Shown here piece after piece: positions 63,612 to 64,000 of a DNA stretch of 64,000 bases. The position numbers and the translations under genes were made by a program. This DNA is from Yersinia bercovieri ATCC 43970 (lineage in GTDB: Bacteria; Pseudomonadota; Gammaproteobacteria; Enterobacterales; Enterobacteriaceae). The notes below the pieces were generated by a model. That model was given only the letters and a program-made list of their open reading frames with translations, made no database searches and was not told the origin of the DNA. The stretch is from assembly GCF_013282745.1 (NCBI RefSeq), contig NZ_CP054044.1:2294001-2358000 (forward strand), written 5' to 3'. Numbering within the stretch: position 1 is the first letter of the stretch; every line of letters starts with the position of its first letter.

Positions 63612-64000
63612 ATGAATCCGTATTCATTGTCAGTCGATGAGTTGGTGAAAAAGGCGCGTGCTATCCGCCGCCGGATAGTCCTGCTTAATGCGAATAGCCC
63701 GGCAGGGGGGCATACCGGTGCTGATCTTTCGCAGGTAGAGATTCTGACCGCACTCTATTTTCGCCTCCTTAATTGCGCACCAGATCGCACCACTGATCCT
63801 GAGCGCGATATCTACGTGCAATCTAAAGGCCACGCGGTGGGCGGTTATTACTGCTGCCTGGCCGAGGCCGGCTATTTTCCCGAAGCTTGGTTGGCGACCT
63901 ATCAACATGCGAACTCCCATCTACCGGGCCATCCGGTAAAACATAAAACGCCGGGTATTGAGCTAAATACCGGTGCTTTGGGCCATGGCTTGCCGGTCGC
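63612..64000 (+). CDS. Transketolase N-terminal subunit (3' truncated by window edge)
   Basis: The first about 130 residues are present. Thiamine-diphosphate-domain features are NANSPAGGHTGADLSQVEIL, SKGHAVGGYY, HLPGHPV and ELNTGALGHGLPV. The N-terminus (MNPYSLSVDELVKKARAIRR) matches split transketolases, in which the N- and C-terminal halves are separate genes, so a second-half gene is expected just outside the window. Ribosome-binding site AGAGAGG. It lies 182 bp after the sugar permease, with a small CCGGA/TCCGG hairpin region between. Linked to the sugar importer, it probably acts on the imported sugar phosphate; one known case of this kind is apulose-4-phosphate transketolase in apiose breakdown, which I cannot confirm here. 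Confidence 0.85.
   Translation, partial: MNPYSLSVDELVKKARAIRRRIVLLNANSPAGGHTGADLSQVEILTALYFRLLNCAPDRTTDPERDIYVQSKGHAVGGYYCCLAEAGYFPEAWLATYQHANSHLPGHPVKHKTPGIELNTGALGHGLPV

Overview
The window looks like a chromosomal segment of a gamma-proteobacterium of the order Enterobacterales, most likely Yersinia or a close relative. The evidence is near-identity, recalled from memory, of RpoS, MutS, FumA, FucPIKURAO and DmsABC to their enteric homologues, an IS200-type element in the rpoS-mutS interval, and a dispersed palindromic repeat of a type I associate with Yersinia and Serratia. No database search was run, so the genus is an inference.

Layout. (1) 1-4208: the 3' part of rpoS, an IS200-family insertion, and mutS facing rpoS. 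(2) 4367-14507: a PglL/O-antigen-ligase-like membrane protein and a PapI/FaeA-like regulator on the minus strand. An AT-rich switch region follows, with three GATC sites, and then a complete Pap/Mrp-type chaperone-usher operon: major pilin, PapH-like subunit, usher, chaperone, three minor subunits and a two-domain tip adhesin. (3) 14836-26679: the most unusual locus. A 62-residue double-glycine peptide with four cysteines is followed by a membrane-anchored DsbA-like oxidoreductase, an LpxL-like acyltransferase, a C39 peptidase-ABC exporter, MacA, a frameshifted MacB and a TolC-type outer-membrane lipoprotein. A four-gene type II fatty-acid module then follows (ketosynthase, MaoC-like dehydratase, ACP, ketoreductase). 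Most junctions overlap or touch. My reading is a secreted, disulfide-bonded peptide that may carry, or travel with, a dedicated acyl chain.

(4) 26680-33785: a structured leader RNA, an enolase-superfamily enzyme and a five-gene Dpp/Opp-type ABC importer. (5) 34132-39742: a polar amino-acid ABC importer, an M20 carbamoylase-type amidohydrolase, a DUF1989 protein and an XRE-cupin regulator, probably for uptake and breakdown of a nitrogen compound. (6) 39746-42820: two near-identical palindromic repeats, then a stand-alone second EF-G gene divergent from an ArsR-type regulator. (7) 42975-53399: class I fumarase, then the L-fucose regulon in its usual divergent arrangement (fucPIKU and fucR on minus, fucAO on plus). 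The control region carries a CRP site and repeated TGACCGTTT motifs.

(8) 53466-58248: an FNR-controlled dmsABCD operon for anaerobic DMSO respiration, with its Tat signal and dedicated chaperone. (9) 58263-58973: a HigBA-type toxin-antitoxin pair behind a perfect 16-bp palindrome. (10) 59179-64000: a ribose-type ABC importer with a DUF2291 lipoprotein, followed by the start of a split transketolase. This last cluster is a sugar-uptake and catabolism operon cut by the window edge.

No tRNA, rRNA or CRISPR array was seen. Starts were revised wherever a Shine-Dalgarno sequence clearly favoured an internal codon.
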